Below are positions 10,965-19,636 of a stretch of 64,000 nucleotides of DNA, piece by piece; within the stretch, counting starts at the first letter, position 1, and each line of letters starts with the position of its first letter. Made by a program: the position numbers and the translations under genes. This stretch comes from Streptomyces sp. ISL-10. GTDB taxonomy: Bacteria > Actinomycetota > Actinomycetes > Streptomycetales > Streptomycetaceae. The notes below the pieces were generated by a model. The model was not told the origin of the DNA and searched no databases. It worked only from the letters and a program-made list of their open reading frames with translations. The stretch lies in assembly GCF_018614575.1 (NCBI RefSeq), contig NZ_JAGGOJ010000014.1, forward strand, positions 62,001 through 126,000, read 5' to 3'.

Positions 10965-12128
10965 ATGACGGGTACTCCCCGAGGAGACGGCACGCGGGCG
11001 GTACGGGCGGGGCTGCCCGATCCGGTGAAGTACGAACCGGCCCTGCCCGGTCCCGTCTTCGCGGCCCACTTCCATCTGCCCGGTGAGCCCACCGGCCCCT
11101 ACACCTACGGCCGCGACGAGAACCCGACCTGGACGCACCTGGAGCGCGCGATCGGGGAGCTGGAGGCCCCGGGCGAGGCCGTCGAAACAGTCGCCTTCTC
11201 CTCCGGGATGGCCGCGATCTCCGCCGTGCTCATGTCGCAGCTGCGGTCCGGCGACGCGGTGGTCCTGCCCGACGACGGCTACCAGGCACTGCCCCTGGTG
11301 CGCGAGCAGCTCGAGGCGTACGGCATCGAGGTGCGCACCGCCCCGACCGGCGGCGACACACAGCTGTCCGTCCTCGACGGGGCACGGCTGCTGTGGATCG
11401 AGACGCCGTCCAACCCGGGTCTCGACGTGTGCGACGTGCGACGCCTGGCCGAGGCCGCGCACGCGGCGGGCGCGCTCGTCGCCGTCGACAACACGCTCGC
11501 CACCCCGCTCGGACAGCGGCCCCTGGACCTCGGCGCCGACTTCTCGGTGGCCAGCGACACCAAGGGCATGACGGGGCACGGCGACATCCTGCTCGGTCAT
11601 GTGACCTGCCGCGACACCGCGCTCGCGGCGGGCGTGCGGCGCTGGCGGAAGATCGTCGGCGCGATTCCCGGGCCGATGGAGGCGTGGCTCGCGCACCGCT
11701 CGCTCGCCACCCTGCAACTGCGGGCCGACCGGCAGTGTGCGAACGCCCTGGCGCTCGCGCGGGCCCTGGGCGAACGGCCGGAGGTGACCGGTCTGCGCTA
11801 CCCGGGACTGCCCACCGACCCCTCGCACCCGATCGCGTCCCGGCAGATGCGGCGCTTCGGGTGCGTGGTCTCCTTCGTCCTGCCCGACCAGGCGCACGCG
11901 GAGCGCTTCCTGGACGGGCTGCGGCTCGTAGACGACGCCACCAGCTTCGGCGGCGTGCGTTCCACCGCCGAGCGGCGGGGGCGCTGGGGCGGGGACGCCG
12001 TCTCCGAGGGCTTCGTGCGCTTCTCCGCCGGGGCGGAGGACGCGGAGGACCTGGTGGCCGACGTGCTGCGCGCCCTCGACGAGGCCACTGAGGCGGCAGA
12101 GGAGGCAAGAACCGCGGCCGGGCGCTGA
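10965..12128 (+). CDS. Cystathionine gamma-lyase/synthase-type PLP enzyme
   Basis: Trans-sulfuration-family PLP enzyme of 387 residues, acting on cystathionine or related sulfur amino acids. Visible: YGRDENPTW near residue 48, the FSSGMAA cofactor loop at 78-84, ETPSNPGLDV near 146, the VDNT aspartate near 174, and the PLP lysine in SDTKGMTGHGD at residue 200. GTG/ATG choice: ATG 10965 lies after GAGGAGCGAGCGGT. The enzyme has a shorter N-terminus than classical MetB. A perfect terminator hairpin follows its stop. Lyase versus synthase cannot be separated by eye. Confidence 0.85.
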   Translation: MTGTPRGDGTRAVRAGLPDPVKYEPALPGPVFAAHFHLPGEPTGPYTYGRDENPTWTHLERAIGELEAPGEAVETVAFSSGMAAISAVLMSQLRSGDAVVLPDDGYQALPLVREQLEAYGIEVRTAPTGGDTQLSVLDGARLLWIETPSNPGLDVCDVRRLAEAAHAAGALVAVDNTLATPLGQRPLDLGADFSVASDTKGMTGHGDILLGHVTCRDTALAAGVRRWRKIVGAIPGPMEAWLAHRSLATLQLRADRQCANALALARALGERPEVTGLRYPGLPTDPSHPIASRQMRRFGCVVSFVLPDQAHAERFLDGLRLVDDATSFGGVRSTAERRGRWGGDAVSEGFVRFSAGAEDAEDLVADVLRALDEATEAAEEARTAAGR

Positions 12129-12184
12129 CGGCGCTCCGCACGACAACCTCGAAAGGGCCGCGGGTGACCGGGCAGCTCGTGCGA

Positions 12185-12219
12185 ACGGTCCGAGCCTCCC
12201 CCCTCGCGGCTCGGACCGT
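12185..12219 (+). terminator. Terminator hairpin after the cystathionine lyase-type gene
   Basis: ACGGTCCGAGCC at 12185-12196 pairs perfectly with GGCTCGGACCGT at 12208-12219 across an 11-nt loop. It lies 57 bp after the stop and upstream of the lysR-type gene. Confidence 0.7.
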
Positions 12220-12361
12220 CCTGGCTCCTACGCGCGAAGAGCCGTGTGACCAAGGCTAGTTGACTCTGCGTCAGTGTCCAATCACAGTAGCGACAGCGGC
12301 CTATCGACTTATTTATGGTTGGGCGGGTTCGGGCGCAACGTCGGACCGGGAGGGACATGGC

Positions 12362-13252
12362 ATGGATCTGGCCCTGCTGCGCACATTCGTCACGGTGCAC
12401 CGGGCCGGCTCCTTCACCCGCGCAGCGGCGCTGCTCGGCCTGTCCCAGCCGGCCGTCACCGGCCAGATACGCACGCTCGAACGGCAGCTGGGCCGACCCC
12501 TGTTCCTGCGTCAGGCCCGCGGTGTCACCCCGACCACCATCGGTGACGAGCTCGCCCACCGTGCGGCCCCGCACCTGGACGCGCTCGCGGAGATAGCGGA
12601 GGCGGGACTCGACGACGAATCCGCTCTCCGGACGCTCCACCTCGCCGGCCCGCCCGAGTTCACCGCCCTGCGCGCCCTGCCCGCCCTCACCCGGCTGATC
12701 GGCCGGGGCCTTGCCCTGCGCGCCTCGTTCGGCAACGCCGAGGAGACGCTCGAAGGGCTCGCCGCCGGACGTCACGACGTCGCCATCGCCACCGCACGGC
12801 CCCGTGGACGGCTGCTCAGCGCGACCACCCTGTGCGACGAGGAGCACGTCCTCGTCGCCGCACCGCGCTGGGCGGCCCACCTCGGGCCGGACGTGCTCCG
12901 CAAGGGCCATGTCGTTCTCGAACGGCTGCCGGTGGTGGAGGTCCACGAGTCCCTGCCTCTCGTCTCCCGCTACTGGCACGCCGTCTTCGACTCCCGCCCG
13001 GCCGCCGCCGGCGCCGTCATCGCACCCGATCTGCGCGCCGTCCTGGAAGCCACCGCCTGCGGCGCGGGACTCGCCGTGCTGCCGCGCTACCTGTGCGAGG
13101 AAGCGCTGGGCCAGGGCCGCGTCGTCGCTCTCCTCGACCCGCCCGTCCCGCCACTGCGCACGTACTTCCTCGTCATCCGCACCGGGACCCTCGCCCAACC
13201 CCATGTCGCACAGGCGCACGCGGAGCTGCTGCGCGCCGCGGAAGGCTGGTGA
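12362..13252 (+). CDS. LysR-family transcriptional regulator
   Basis: 296-residue LysR-type regulator. The winged helix-turn-helix occupies residues 1-60 (LLRTFVTVHRAGSFTRAA, LSQPAVTGQIRTLE), followed by the two-lobed co-inducer domain. ATG 12362 is chosen because it gives the standard MDL start of the family. Upstream, an AT-rich stretch (around 12300-12320) contains a T-N11-A-like palindromic sequence that may be its own binding site. The neighbours are on the same strand, so no divergent target is evident; the next gene downstream is a NUDIX hydrolase. Confidence 0.88.
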   Translation: MDLALLRTFVTVHRAGSFTRAAALLGLSQPAVTGQIRTLERQLGRPLFLRQARGVTPTTIGDELAHRAAPHLDALAEIAEAGLDDESALRTLHLAGPPEFTALRALPALTRLIGRGLALRASFGNAEETLEGLAAGRHDVAIATARPRGRLLSATTLCDEEHVLVAAPRWAAHLGPDVLRKGHVVLERLPVVEVHESLPLVSRYWHAVFDSRPAAAGAVIAPDLRAVLEATACGAGLAVLPRYLCEEALGQGRVVALLDPPVPPLRTYFLVIRTGTLAQPHVAQAHAELLRAAEGW

Positions 13253-13314
13253 GACGTGGACACAGGAGGGGCGCCGGGAGTTTCAGAAGCCGCGACTTGG
13301 GCCACTCTCTTGCC

Positions 13315-13794
13315 ATGACCGAACGACCAGTGGTCAAGCGCACCGCACGTGCCATTCTGCTCGACGGGAACGACCTCGTCCTGATCAAGCGCACCAAGCC
13401 CGGTGTCGACCCCTACTGGCTCACGCCGGGCGGCGGGGTAGAGCCGGAGGACGCCACCGTCGTCGACGCACTCCACCGTGAGGTCCACGAAGAACTCGGC
13501 GCCAAGATCACCGATGTGGTGCCCTGCTTCGTCGACACGGTCGAGCACATCGCCGACGGTGGTGTGACCGGCGTGAAGGTGCAGCACTTCTTCGTCTGCC
13601 GCCTTGAATCCATGGACCCCTCCCTGCGGCACGGCCCGGAGATCGACGAGCCCTGCGGGGAGTACGAGATCGTGCGCGTCCCCTTCAGCAGGGTCGGGAT
13701 CGCCGCTGTCCATCTCGTGCCGCTGTCCCTGCGCCACTACCTGGACGGCAACATCGAAGGCGTACGCGCGATGCACGCGCCCGACCTGGGCTGA
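13315..13794 (+). CDS. NUDIX hydrolase
   Basis: 159-residue NUDIX-fold pyrophosphohydrolase. The NUDIX box runs over about residues 41-64 with GGGVEPE, HREVHEELG; compared with the G-x5-E-x7-RE-U-x-EE-x-G-U consensus, the first glutamate reads as aspartate or is shifted and there is one extra residue before RE, while the catalytic REVHEELG helix is intact. The N-terminal VKRTARAILLDGNDLVLIKR strand is typical. ATG 13315. It ends 29 bp from the convergent flavohaemoprotein-like gene. Substrate unknown. Confidence 0.85.
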   Translation: MTERPVVKRTARAILLDGNDLVLIKRTKPGVDPYWLTPGGGVEPEDATVVDALHREVHEELGAKITDVVPCFVDTVEHIADGGVTGVKVQHFFVCRLESMDPSLRHGPEIDEPCGEYEIVRVPFSRVGIAAVHLVPLSLRHYLDGNIEGVRAMHAPDLG

Positions 13795-13822
13795 CGCCGA
13801 CGACGGGCACCCGGAGCGGCTC

Positions 13823-15718
13823 CTAGTCGGCCGCCGCCACGAGCTCCTCCAGGGAGTCGTGCCGGATCCGGTCGAACGGAATCCCGATCCCGCGCAGTGC
13901 GTGCACACCGCTGCGGATCATGCCGGGCGGCCCCGAGAGGTACGCGTCGAACCCGTGCCACGGCCCGTACCGGCCGAGATCCCGCACCGCCGACGGGAAC
14001 TGCGCCTGGTCGTCGACCACCGGGCGGACCGACAGCCAGGGATGCGCCTGCTGCAGCCTGAGCATGGTGTCGATGTCGTACAGGTCGTGGTCGGAGCGCG
14101 CCCCGTAGAAGACCTCGACCGTGCGCCTATCGCCGTGGGTGGCCACATCCTCGACGAGCGCCTTGATGGGCGCTATGCCGGTGCCGCCGCCGAGGCAGAG
14201 GAGACCGTTGTCGGTGGTGTGGTCCACCGTCATCGACCCCGCGGGCGGACCGAGCCGCAGGACGTCACCGGGGCGGGCGTGGTGCACCAGCGCGTTCGAG
14301 ACCCAGCCCGCCGGCACGGCCTTGATGTGGAAGGACAGCAGCCCGTCGGCCCGGGGCGCACCGGCGAACGAGTAGTGCCGCCAGATCCTCGGCCACCAGG
14401 GAGTCTCCAGGCTCGTGTACTGCCCGGCGAGGAACCTGTACGGCTGGTCGGGGCGGACCGTGACGATCGCGATGTCCGGGGTACGCAGCTCGTGCGAGAC
14501 GACTTCGGCGTCCCACCACGCGGGCGCGTGCCGCTCGTCCTCGGCCGCCGCGTCGATCATGATCTGCGAGATCGTGGTGTAGGTACGGATCCAGGCGGCC
14601 TCGGTCTCGGCGTCCCAGGTGGTCGTGGCGTACTTCGTCAGCGCCCCGACCAGAGCCTCGCCGACGGCCGGATAGTGCGCGGGCTGCGTGCCGTACTTGC
14701 GGTGGCCCCGGCCGAGATGGCGCAGGTAGTCGGTCAGCACCGCCGCGTTGTCCATGTGCTCGGCCGCGGTCAGCAGTGCCTTGAGCAGCCGGTCGCGCTG
14801 GGAGTCCATGGCGACGGGGAACAGGGACCGCAGCTCGGGGTGACGGATGAAGAGCAGGGCGTAGAAGTACGAGGTGACCTGGTCGGCCACGGGTCCGATC
14901 TCTGCCATGGTCCGCCGCACCAGTACCGCGTCGGGGGACGCGGGAGACGCGGAGGGCGCGGAGGGTGCGGAGTCACCGGTCGGGTCGGAGGGTGGGGTCT
15001 CGCGGGCGGGGGTTCCGGGGGACGGGTCCGATGCCTCGGGAGCGCTGTGGGGCCGTTCCGGGAACGGGCTCTCGCCGTGTTCCGGGGTGCCGTGGGACGG
15101 GCCGGAGAACTCCGTCTGCCTGGGCAGGGGGCCGCTGCCGCGCGGATGGGGCACCGAGGGCTCGAACGTCTCGGCGTGGGCGTGGGGCGCCCGTGCGGTC
15201 GGCTCGCTCTCATGGTCCGGGAGAGGTGTGGTGTGCTCGGGCGACGCCGGCTCAGGTGCGCCTCCCGGAGCGGCCGGGGCGTGGCGGTCGGATGCGGAGG
15301 GATCGGCGGCCGTGTCCGCGACCGCCTCCCGGGCGGCCGGTTCGGCGACGGCGTCCGGTTCCGCGGAAGCGGTCGGCCGCTCCGCGTGTGCCGTCTCGGG
15401 CTCGGGGACGGGTGTCGTCGGGATGTCGCGTACGACGGACAACTGCGGTCGGTTGCGGCGCGACGAGCCGGAACCGACCGGGCGTATCGCCGACACAGAC
15501 CGCGTCGGCAGAGCTGCCGGGCGGCCGTGCTCGCTGCCCTCTGTCCGGCCGCTCTGACCTCCGTGCCCGCCTTCTCCGGTCTCCGAGCGATCGTCCGAAC
15601 CTGCGGCCCCGGACGTCCCGCCTGGCCGGGCCGGCTTCCGGCGAGGCGTGAACCAACCGCCTCCGCCGCTTTCGCCTGACGCGCCGTTGTCGGACGACGT
15701 GGTGGCCCGAGCTTCCAT
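13823..15718 (-). CDS. Flavohaemoprotein-like protein: long disordered N-terminus, globin domain, FAD/NAD reductase
   Basis: 631-residue protein in three parts. Residues 1-260 are low complexity, rich in Pro, Ser, Glu, Ala and Gly, with no fold visible. Residues ~264-400 form a globin domain, with helix E/F region HMDNAAVLTDYLRHLGRGHRKYG carrying candidate haem-ligand histidines. Residues ~405-630 are a ferredoxin-NADP-reductase-like module with the FAD motif RHYSFAGAP and the NAD(P) motif CLGGGTGIAP. The two C-terminal domains match flavohaemoglobins that oxidise nitric oxide. ATG 15718 is preferred (GAGG 8-12 nt upstream) over ATG 15739. The disordered extension is not part of classical Hmp and its role is unknown. 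Confidence 0.85.
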   Translation of the reverse strand: MEARATTSSDNGASGESGGGGWFTPRRKPARPGGTSGAAGSDDRSETGEGGHGGQSGRTEGSEHGRPAALPTRSVSAIRPVGSGSSRRNRPQLSVVRDIPTTPVPEPETAHAERPTASAEPDAVAEPAAREAVADTAADPSASDRHAPAAPGGAPEPASPEHTTPLPDHESEPTARAPHAHAETFEPSVPHPRGSGPLPRQTEFSGPSHGTPEHGESPFPERPHSAPEASDPSPGTPARETPPSDPTGDSAPSAPSASPASPDAVLVRRTMAEIGPVADQVTSYFYALLFIRHPELRSLFPVAMDSQRDRLLKALLTAAEHMDNAAVLTDYLRHLGRGHRKYGTQPAHYPAVGEALVGALTKYATTTWDAETEAAWIRTYTTISQIMIDAAAEDERHAPAWWDAEVVSHELRTPDIAIVTVRPDQPYRFLAGQYTSLETPWWPRIWRHYSFAGAPRADGLLSFHIKAVPAGWVSNALVHHARPGDVLRLGPPAGSMTVDHTTDNGLLCLGGGTGIAPIKALVEDVATHGDRRTVEVFYGARSDHDLYDIDTMLRLQQAHPWLSVRPVVDDQAQFPSAVRDLGRYGPWHGFDAYLSGPPGMIRSGVHALRGIGIPFDRIRHDSLEELVAAAD

Positions 15719-16325
15719 GGTCTGCCTCGCCTCGAACATCTCTCGGTCGGTTCACGCACGTCCGTCTCTCGGAACGTGCCGCACTTACCTGCGCTGTCTC
15801 AGCATCGCCGCCGGCTCATCGCCGCCGCGGCCGTGCTGTGCATCAGGACGACTTACCTCCGATGAAGACTCTGCCTGAACGCCCGCCGTCGCAGCATGGC
15901 AGCCGATTCCCCGGATCGGCACAAAGAGCCGAAAGTCCGGGCAGCCCAACCCCTTTTCGCATTAGGCTCCCTTGCTCCATGTCCCCGCACCGGATCGTGC
16001 CGAGCTCCTGAACTGCTCGTGCGCTCGGGCCGGTCCCAGGCCCCGCGAAGACGGTGTGCGTACAGCTGCCTCATGATCGGCTCGAGCAAAGGGTGGTCGG
16101 CATGCGCCACCACCGCTGTGGGCACAGCTGAGGATCTCCGCGTCCGACATGGAACCACCGTATGCATGACACCCGTCCAGGCCAACCCCGGACTCTGCAC
16201 AGACCCGGTCCGTGATCTTCACCGTCGCAAGGCCCGGCATACCTCCCGTTCACCCGTGTACGCCGACGCCAGTACGGACACTTACTCCCGCTGTCAGACG
16301 ACCGGCCACCCTTCTGCCCGGCACC
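15719..16325. other. Gene-poor intergenic stretch
   Basis: About 600 bp without an ORF that shows streptomycete codon bias. Several short frames are open on both strands but none has a credible start, ribosome-binding site or recognisable domain. It must hold the promoter of the flavohaemoprotein-like gene on the left and of the DUF2269-like gene on the right. No tRNA-like cloverleaf or clear hairpin was seen. Confidence 0.5.
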
Positions 16326-16880
16326 GTGTTTCACGTGAAACCACTCAAGCGCCCCGCCCGCCGGGCAATACTCGTCGTCCATGTCGCCGCCTCCGCGGGC
16401 TGGCTCGGGCTCACCCTCGGTCTGCTCGCGCTTGCACTCACCGCCTGGACCACGGGCTCTGCCCCGGCGGTCGAGGCCTCCTACCGCTCCATGAAGGTCT
16501 TCACGGACTGGTTGCTCCTGCCCCTCGCCTTCCTCACGCTGCTCAGCGGCCTCGTTCTGTCACTCGGCACGAAGTGGGGCCTCGCACGGCACTGGTGGAT
16601 CGCCATCAAGTTCTGGCTGACGCTGGCGACCATCACCGCTTCCGTCTTCGCTCTGCGGCCGGGCGTCAACGACGCCGCCGACAGCGTCGCTTCGGGCACC
16701 GTGGTCGTGGACCCCCGGGATCTCGTCATGGGCCCCGCCGTGTCACTGACCGCCTATCTCTTCATGACCGTGGTCTCCGTGCTCAAGCCGTGGGGGCTCA
16801 CCCGGCGCGGCCGCCGTCTGCGGGTTGCGGTCTCTGCGCCCAAATCGGTGGACGGACGATCCGCTCGTCAGACAGCCTGA
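16326..16880 (+). CDS. DUF2269-like four-helix membrane protein
   Basis: Protein of up to 184 residues with four hydrophobic helices (roughly residues 15-38, 52-72, 90-110 and 132-152) and a conserved TDWLLLPLAFLTLLSGL region in the second helix. It resembles small DUF2269-type integral membrane proteins of unknown function. The start is uncertain: GTG 16326 and GTG 16335 both fall inside a perfect parS sequence, so the first codons would be VFHVK, and no Shine-Dalgarno sequence precedes either. The next gene starts 4 bp after its stop, suggesting co-transcription. Confidence 0.65.
   Translation: MFHVKPLKRPARRAILVVHVAASAGWLGLTLGLLALALTAWTTGSAPAVEASYRSMKVFTDWLLLPLAFLTLLSGLVLSLGTKWGLARHWWIAIKFWLTLATITASVFALRPGVNDAADSVASGTVVVDPRDLVMGPAVSLTAYLFMTVVSVLKPWGLTRRGRRLRVAVSAPKSVDGRSARQTA
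16328..16341. other. parS centromere site 1
   Basis: Perfect 14-bp palindrome GTTTCACGTGAAAC, the Streptomyces parS consensus bound by ParB. It overlaps the first codons of the DUF2269-like gene. Confidence 0.93.
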
Positions 16881-16884
16881 CCCC

Positions 16885-17739
16885 ATGTCGACTCCGCTCT
16901 CCGAGCTGCCCATCAGGCGTCTGACCATCGACGACCTCGTCTCCTGTGCCGATCTCTCGGAAGACCGCGGCTGGCCACGCGAGGATCACAAATGGGGCCT
17001 GCTGCTGACAGCCGGCACGGGGTACGGGGTCGACGATCCGGCGGGCAAGGGACTGGTAGCCGCTTGCGTCCTGACGTCCTACGGCACCGGGCTCGCGGCG
17101 ATCGGCATGGTGCTGGTCGCGGAGCGGTTCGCGCGTCAGGGAGTCGGGCGCCGGCTGATGAAGCATGTCCTGGCGGAGGCCGGGGGCACTCCCCTGACCC
17201 TCCATGCCACGCCCAACGGGCAGCCGCTGTACGAAGAGCTGGGCTTCGCCACCACCGGCCGGGCGGAGATGGTCCGGGGCCACTTCACCGCCACGGACCC
17301 GGCGACCGGAGTGCCGATCCGCCCGGCGACGGCGGAGGACATGGCCGCAGTGGTGCGCCTGGACGCCGAGGTCTTCGGCGTGGACCGCACCCATATGATC
17401 ACTCGCCTGCCGGCCTTCGCCGACCAGCTCCTGGTGGCCGAACAGGACGGCGTACTGACGGGATACGCAGCCGCCTGGCCGAACATGGCCACGCATGTCG
17501 TCGGCCCTCTCATCGCCAAGGACACCGAGACGGCGAAGGCACTGATCACCTCTCTGGCGTCGAACACGGACCGTCCGCTGCGCACTGACATCGACGTGCG
17601 CCACGAGGAACTGCTCGCCTGGGTGAAGTCACAGGGCCTTGAACCGATCGCCTTCAACACGGTGATGACCTACGCCGTCCCGGCGCTGCCGGGCGACTGG
17701 ACCCGCCGATTCGCACCTCTGACAGTCGCGGCGGGCTGA
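16885..17739 (+). CDS. Tandem GNAT acetyltransferase
   Basis: 284-residue protein with two GNAT-like halves. The first half (residues ~8-135) carries the acetyl-CoA loop in ERFARQGVGRRLMKH; the second (residues ~150-284) is a degenerate GNAT/C-terminal domain lacking a clear R-x2-G-x-G/A loop. Such two-domain proteins N-acetylate small molecules or protein amines. ATG 16885 follows the upstream stop by 4 bp, so translation may be coupled. Acceptor substrate unknown. Confidence 0.8.
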   Translation: MSTPLSELPIRRLTIDDLVSCADLSEDRGWPREDHKWGLLLTAGTGYGVDDPAGKGLVAACVLTSYGTGLAAIGMVLVAERFARQGVGRRLMKHVLAEAGGTPLTLHATPNGQPLYEELGFATTGRAEMVRGHFTATDPATGVPIRPATAEDMAAVVRLDAEVFGVDRTHMITRLPAFADQLLVAEQDGVLTGYAAAWPNMATHVVGPLIAKDTETAKALITSLASNTDRPLRTDIDVRHEELLAWVKSQGLEPIAFNTVMTYAVPALPGDWTRRFAPLTVAAG

Positions 17740-17830
17740 GGGTCCGATCCCCGGGCCCGTCCGGGCGTTCCCGCGTCCGCCCACCGCGGTACCGGCAAGC
17801 GGCCGGGAAACTCCTCGATGGATGAGCTCC

Positions 17831-19030
17831 TCAGCGGACGAGCTGGGCCACGCGGTCGTCGGCCGTCGCCTCGGCGGCGGCCTGCTTGTCACGCCGTTCG
17901 AGCGCCGCGGAAAGAAAAGCGAGGACCAGCGCCGAGGCCGCGAGGGCCGCGCCGACCCAGTTGGGAGCGGTCAGCCCCATGCCGGCGGCGATCACCATGC
18001 CGCCCAGCCAGGCCGCAAGGGCGTTGCCGAGGTTGAAGGCGCCGATGTTGACCGCGGAGGCCAGCGTGGGCGCGCCGTGCGCGTGGTCCAGGACGCGCTT
18101 CTGCAGCGGAGGCACCGTGGCGAAGCCCAGTGCGCCGATCAGCACGATCGACACCACCGCGAGGACCTTGTGGTGTGCGGTGACCGTGAACAGGGCGAGC
18201 ACGAGTGCGAGCGCGGTCAGGGTGACATACAGCAGCGGCATCAGTCGCCTGTCGGCGTAACGGCCGCCGATCAGGTTGCCCCCGACCATGCCGGCACCGA
18301 ACAGAACCAGCAGCCAGGTCACGGAGGAGTCGGCGAATCCGGCGACCTCGGTCATCATCGGGCTGATGTAGGTGATCGCGGCGAACACTCCGCCGAAGCC
18401 GAGCACCGTCATCGCCATGGCCAGCAGCACCTGGGCGTTCTTGAAGGCGGCGAGCTCATGGCGCAGCCGCACGCCCTGCGGCTTGGGCATCTCGGGCACC
18501 AGCTTGGCGACACCGGCCAGACCCAGGACACCGAGCCCGGCGACGATGAAGAAGGTGGCGCGCCAGCCGGCGGTCTGTCCGATGAAGGTGCCCAGTGGGA
18601 CTCCGACGACATTGGCGACGGTCAGACCGGTGAACATCATGGCGATGGCGCCCGCCTTCTTCTCCGGCGACACCAGCTCGGCGGCGACGACGGAGCCGAT
18701 GCCGAAGAAGGCACCGTGCGCGAGGGAGGCGACCACGCGTCCCGCGAGCATCACGGAGAAGTCCGGGGCAAGGGCGGAGAGCAGGTTGCCTGCGATGAAG
18801 AGACCCATCAGCAGCATCAGCATCCGCTTGCGCGACACGCGGGTACCGAGGGCGGTCATCAGAGGGGCGCCCAGCACCACGCCCAGGGCGTAGCCGGTGA
18901 CCAGGAGGCCGGCCGTCGGGATCGTGACACCGAAGTCGGCGGCGACCTCGGGCAGCAGCCCCATGATCACGAATTCGGTGGTGCCGATCCCGAAGGCTCC
19001 GACCGCAAGGGCAAGAAGCGCGAGAGGCAT
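17831..19030 (-). CDS. MFS drug-efflux-type transporter (AraJ/Cmx group)
   Basis: 399-residue major facilitator with 12 predicted helices. The DHA1/AraJ-group signature is seen in GIGTTEFVIMGLLPEVAADFGV at the N-terminus, followed by loop 2-3 GTRVSRKRML and the antiporter-type motif C segment in helix 5 (TGLTVANVVGVPLGTFIG). Likely exports a small molecule with proton exchange. It is divergent from a MarR-type regulator with a shared operator, the usual arrangement for inducible efflux. Confidence 0.88.
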   Translation of the reverse strand: MPLALLALAVGAFGIGTTEFVIMGLLPEVAADFGVTIPTAGLLVTGYALGVVLGAPLMTALGTRVSRKRMLMLLMGLFIAGNLLSALAPDFSVMLAGRVVASLAHGAFFGIGSVVAAELVSPEKKAGAIAMMFTGLTVANVVGVPLGTFIGQTAGWRATFFIVAGLGVLGLAGVAKLVPEMPKPQGVRLRHELAAFKNAQVLLAMAMTVLGFGGVFAAITYISPMMTEVAGFADSSVTWLLVLFGAGMVGGNLIGGRYADRRLMPLLYVTLTALALVLALFTVTAHHKVLAVVSIVLIGALGFATVPPLQKRVLDHAHGAPTLASAVNIGAFNLGNALAAWLGGMVIAAGMGLTAPNWVGAALAASALVLAFLSAALERRDKQAAAEATADDRVAQLVR

Positions 19031-19077
19031 GGAGAACCTTCCAGAGATTGCGAGTGCGCTTTACGTGCGTCCACAAT

Positions 19078-19117
19078 AATTGCACGCGCTTGATAATTGC
19101 AAGCGCGGGCAATTGCA
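19078..19117. promoter_or_regulatory. Probable MarR operator between MFS gene and marR-type gene
   Basis: Three direct copies of AATTGCA start at 19078, 19095 and 19111 (17- and 16-bp steps). Overlapping them is a perfect inverted repeat, CGCGCTTG at 19085-19092 and CAAGCGCG at 19100-19107, with a 7-bp spacer. The block lies in the 137-bp gap between the divergent starts, where repression of both genes is expected. Confidence 0.72.
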
Positions 19118-19167
19118 TCGATCGTCTACTCTGATAGCAAGCCGCGCCGGCACCGAGGAGGAGACAC

Positions 19168-19626
19168 ATGACAGCGATCGACCCCGCCCTCACCGCCCTC
19201 GCCCAGGGCTGGTGCGCCCTCTCGCTGTTGCACGGAAAGATCGAGGCGCACATCGAGCGGGCGCTGGAGTCCCGGCACGGGCTGAGCATGCGCGAGTTCT
19301 CGCTGCTGGACGTGCTCAGCCGGCAGCACAGCGGCCCCGGCGGACATCTGCAGATGAAGCAGGTCGCCGACGCGGTCGTCCTCAGCCAGAGTGCGACGAC
19401 CCGGCTGGTCACGCGGCTTGAGGACCGCGGTCTGCTGACCCGCTATCTGTGCGACACCGATCGCCGAGGCATCTACACCGATGTCACGGAGGCCGGCCTG
19501 GCACTGCTGGCCGAGGCCCGCCCCACCAATGACACAGCGCTGCGCGAGGCTCTCGACGAGGCCGCCAAGAACCCCGAGCTCGCCCCTCTCGTCAAGACCG
19601 TCGAAGAGCTCCGGGTCCCCGCGTAG
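19168..19626 (+). CDS. MarR-family transcriptional regulator
   Basis: 152-residue winged-helix regulator. Dimer helices flank the DNA-binding part, with LQMKQVADAVVLSQSATTRLV as helix-turn-helix (residues ~62-90) and the wing DRRGIYTDVTEAG carrying the conserved DxR. ATG 19168, with GAGGAG 8 nt upstream. Divergent from the MFS exporter; by analogy it represses that gene and itself until a ligand is bound. A GNAT gene follows 10 bp after its stop. Confidence 0.9.
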   Translation: MTAIDPALTALAQGWCALSLLHGKIEAHIERALESRHGLSMREFSLLDVLSRQHSGPGGHLQMKQVADAVVLSQSATTRLVTRLEDRGLLTRYLCDTDRRGIYTDVTEAGLALLAEARPTNDTALREALDEAAKNPELAPLVKTVEELRVPA

Positions 19627-19636
19627 TCTGCGGATC

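Noticed and set aside
15853-16382. Several short frames in the gap before the DUF2269-like gene
   Set aside because: No frame shows strong third-position GC bias, a good start or a known domain; they overlap each other on both strands.
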